Assembly (NCBI GenBank): GCA_001567275.1
Contig: LNBX01000025.1
Span: 141,454-205,453, forward strand
Direction of reading: 5' to 3'
Source: Bacteroidetes bacterium OLB10
GTDB taxonomy: Bacteria > Bacteroidota > Bacteroidia > AKYH767-A > OLB10
DNA: 64,000 bases
A model generated the notes under the pieces. That model did not search any database. It saw only the letters and a program-made list of their open reading frames with translations, and was not told the DNA's origin. Shown here piece after piece: positions 62,609 through 64,000 of the stretch (the stretch's first letter is position 1; each line of letters starts with the position of its first letter). The position numbers and the translations under genes were made by a program.

Positions 62609-62616
62609 TACCTTTG
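62609..62616 (+). promoter_or_regulatory. -7 element TACCTTTG for the M28 peptidase
   Basis: This is an exact TAnnTTTG match, 23 bases before the ATG at 62640. No clear -33 element. Confidence 0.5.
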
Positions 62617-62639
62617 CTACCTGAAAAAATTCATTGGAA

Positions 62640-64000
62640 ATGAAACTCAGAAATATATTTTTAACGGCCGTATTATCTTTAGCTGCATTAAGTTTATCTG
62701 CTCAATCATCTAAGAGTGATTTAAAAACTGCTGAAATTCTAAAGCACCATATTCAAACACTTGCCAGCGATAAATTTGAAGGACGCGAAACAGGTACTAC
62801 GGGTGAAAAACTTTCATACGAATACATCACTCAGGTTTTTAAAGATTATGGCTTAGCACCCAAAGGCACCAATGGCTATCTGCAATCATTTGAGTTTAAT
62901 GCAGGCACAGAGCTTGGAAAAAACAATCAATTCAGTATTGGTGACAATCAGCTGAAAATTAATGATGACTATTATCCATTGCCTTACTCGCAACTTGAAG
63001 GTAAAGCAGAAGGAAGTTTGATAAATGTAGGCAGTGGTATCATAGCACCTTCACTTAAACGTGATGACTATGCCGGTTTGAATAACCTGAAAGGAAAAAT
63101 TTTTGTAATGGATTATGCTACTCCTGATGCCGGTAATCCACACAGTAAGTGGGCTGAATTTTCAGACCTAAGAAAACGAATAGATGATGCCGTTGCCAAA
63201 GGTGCGGTTGCTGTTGTGTTTTATAATTCTTCAAAAGATTTGGACAACCCACGCAAAGAATCTGAAAACAAAATTACTCCCGCATCTGTGCCTGTCATTT
63301 TTGTTAATGAGGATAAATCCAAATTACTCGTTGATGGTTCTGCTATAAAGCTCCTTACTGACGTTAATAAAATCACACGTACAGGACATAATGTAATAGG
63401 CTATATCAACAACAATAAAGACTCTGTTATTGTAATAGGTGCACACTACGATCATCTGGGATACGGAGGACATGAATCGCTTTATCGCGGAGGAAGAGCT
63501 ATACACAATGGTGCTGATGATAATGCAAGTGGCACAGCTGCACTGCTCGAGTTAGCACGCATTATCAAAAGTTCTTCTCTGAAAAATTACAACTTCCTGT
63601 TCATTGCATTTTCCGGTGAAGAGAAAGGATTGCTTGGCTCCAATCATTTTGTTAAAGAACCTACCATTGACCTGAAAAAAGTTGACTTCATGCTGAACAT
63701 GGACATGGTTGGCAGACTGAAACCTGATGATCAGGTATTGCTGATAAATGGTGTTGGCACATCACCTTCCTGGAATACGCTGATGAAAAACATACATATT
63801 GATTCACTCAAAATAAAAACTACTGAGTCGGGAGTTGGTCCTTCAGATCACACTTCGTTTTATTTGTCGAACATACCGGTGCTGCATTTCTTCAGCGGAA
63901 CACATCCTGATTATCATAAACCCAGTGACGATGAACCTCTCATTAATTATGCCGGTATGATAAAAATTATGCATTACATGCTTGCACTTTTAACTGAAGC
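62640..64000 (+). CDS. M28 family zinc peptidase with PA-like insert (partial, cut by window end)
   Basis: This gene runs off the window with 453 codons visible. The signal peptide is LRNIFLTAVLSLAALSLSAQ. An N-terminal segment (HIQTLASDKFEGRETGTTG) is followed by a PA-like insert with GKIFVMDYATPD and AKGAVAVVFYN. The M28 core has the zinc ligands in IVIGAHYDHLGYGG, NGADDNASGTAALLELARI and FIAFSGEEKGLLGSNHF, then MLNMDMVGRL and a further ligand region SDHTSFY. It is a periplasmic or secreted aminopeptidase-like enzyme. The C-terminus, and thus a sorting domain if any, is outside the window. Confidence 0.9.
   Translation, partial: MKLRNIFLTAVLSLAALSLSAQSSKSDLKTAEILKHHIQTLASDKFEGRETGTTGEKLSYEYITQVFKDYGLAPKGTNGYLQSFEFNAGTELGKNNQFSIGDNQLKINDDYYPLPYSQLEGKAEGSLINVGSGIIAPSLKRDDYAGLNNLKGKIFVMDYATPDAGNPHSKWAEFSDLRKRIDDAVAKGAVAVVFYNSSKDLDNPRKESENKITPASVPVIFVNEDKSKLLVDGSAIKLLTDVNKITRTGHNVIGYINNNKDSVIVIGAHYDHLGYGGHESLYRGGRAIHNGADDNASGTAALLELARIIKSSSLKNYNFLFIAFSGEEKGLLGSNHFVKEPTIDLKKVDFMLNMDMVGRLKPDDQVLLINGVGTSPSWNTLMKNIHIDSLKIKTTESGVGPSDHTSFYLSNIPVLHFFSGTHPDYHKPSDDEPLINYAGMIKIMHYMLALLTE

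Overview
The window comes from a member of the Bacteroidota, probably class Bacteroidia outside Bacteroidales; I cannot name a genus. The evidence is: low-GC, gene-dense DNA; several secreted proteins with type IX secretion (T9SS) C-terminal sorting domains; a giant SprB-type repeat protein; a PorE-like TPR/propeller/OmpA protein; Bacteroidota families such as DUF4296 and UMF1-type MFS; the ileS-dksA-lspA and yajC-YbbR-coaE gene orders; and promoters of the Bacteroidota form (TTTG, about 17-20 nt, TAnnTTTG).

Layout. 1-1.4 kb: end of PDH E1 alpha and complete PDH E2. 1.4-10.1 kb: one minus-strand gene for a 2,900-residue secreted protein with about 26 SprB-like repeats. 10.2-14 kb: CPBP protease, then dus (frameshifted)-murI-isoaspartyl peptidase. 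14-16.5 kb: a small T9SS client and a frameshifted conserved gene. 16.6-21.6 kb: aromatic catabolism (homogentisate dioxygenase, a peroxiredoxin, paaABCD) followed by a QueD-like gene. 21.6-30 kb: ileS-dksA-like-lspA, pyrC-DUF4296, purM. 30-33.4 kb: the PorE-like gene (frameshifted), a FlgD-like T9SS protein and a small conserved gene. 33.5-37.2 kb: a propeller/Y_Y_Y sensor kinase with its LytTR regulator. 37.3-41.8 kb: DUF1573-yajC-YbbR-coaE, an S41 protease and a dCMP deaminase. 41.9-46.3 kb: tRNA-Leu, a GNAT gene, prs-rplY-pth, a TauE-like permease and tRNA-Pro. 46.5-52.1 kb: a nucleoside-gate membrane protein and two tandem near-identical T9SS proteins with gene debris around them. 52.5-64 kb: a membrane pyrophosphatase fused to a YceI domain, then an Fe-S CCG protein, an MFS transporter, a PKD lipoprotein, a thioesterase, a T9SS carboxylesterase, a free YceI, a pirin, a Crp-type regulator, GmhA and the start of an M28 peptidase.

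How the parts fit. The cell-surface theme is strong: at least six putative T9SS clients and one putative T9SS outer-membrane/peptidoglycan anchor. The aromatic block encodes the epoxidase core for phenylacetyl-CoA and the ring-cleaving step for homogentisate. Most other genes are housekeeping.

The most unusual items are: the pyrophosphatase-YceI fusion; the tandem T9SS paralogues, whose homology runs past the stop codon into the remnant of another sorting domain; the giant gene's TTG start inside the loop of a perfect hairpin at the predicted mRNA 5' end; a group of genes with predicted leaders of about 8-24 nt; and three single-base-type frameshifts in otherwise conserved genes, which may be assembly indels. 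I saw no CRISPR array, phage, insertion sequence or clear defence system.
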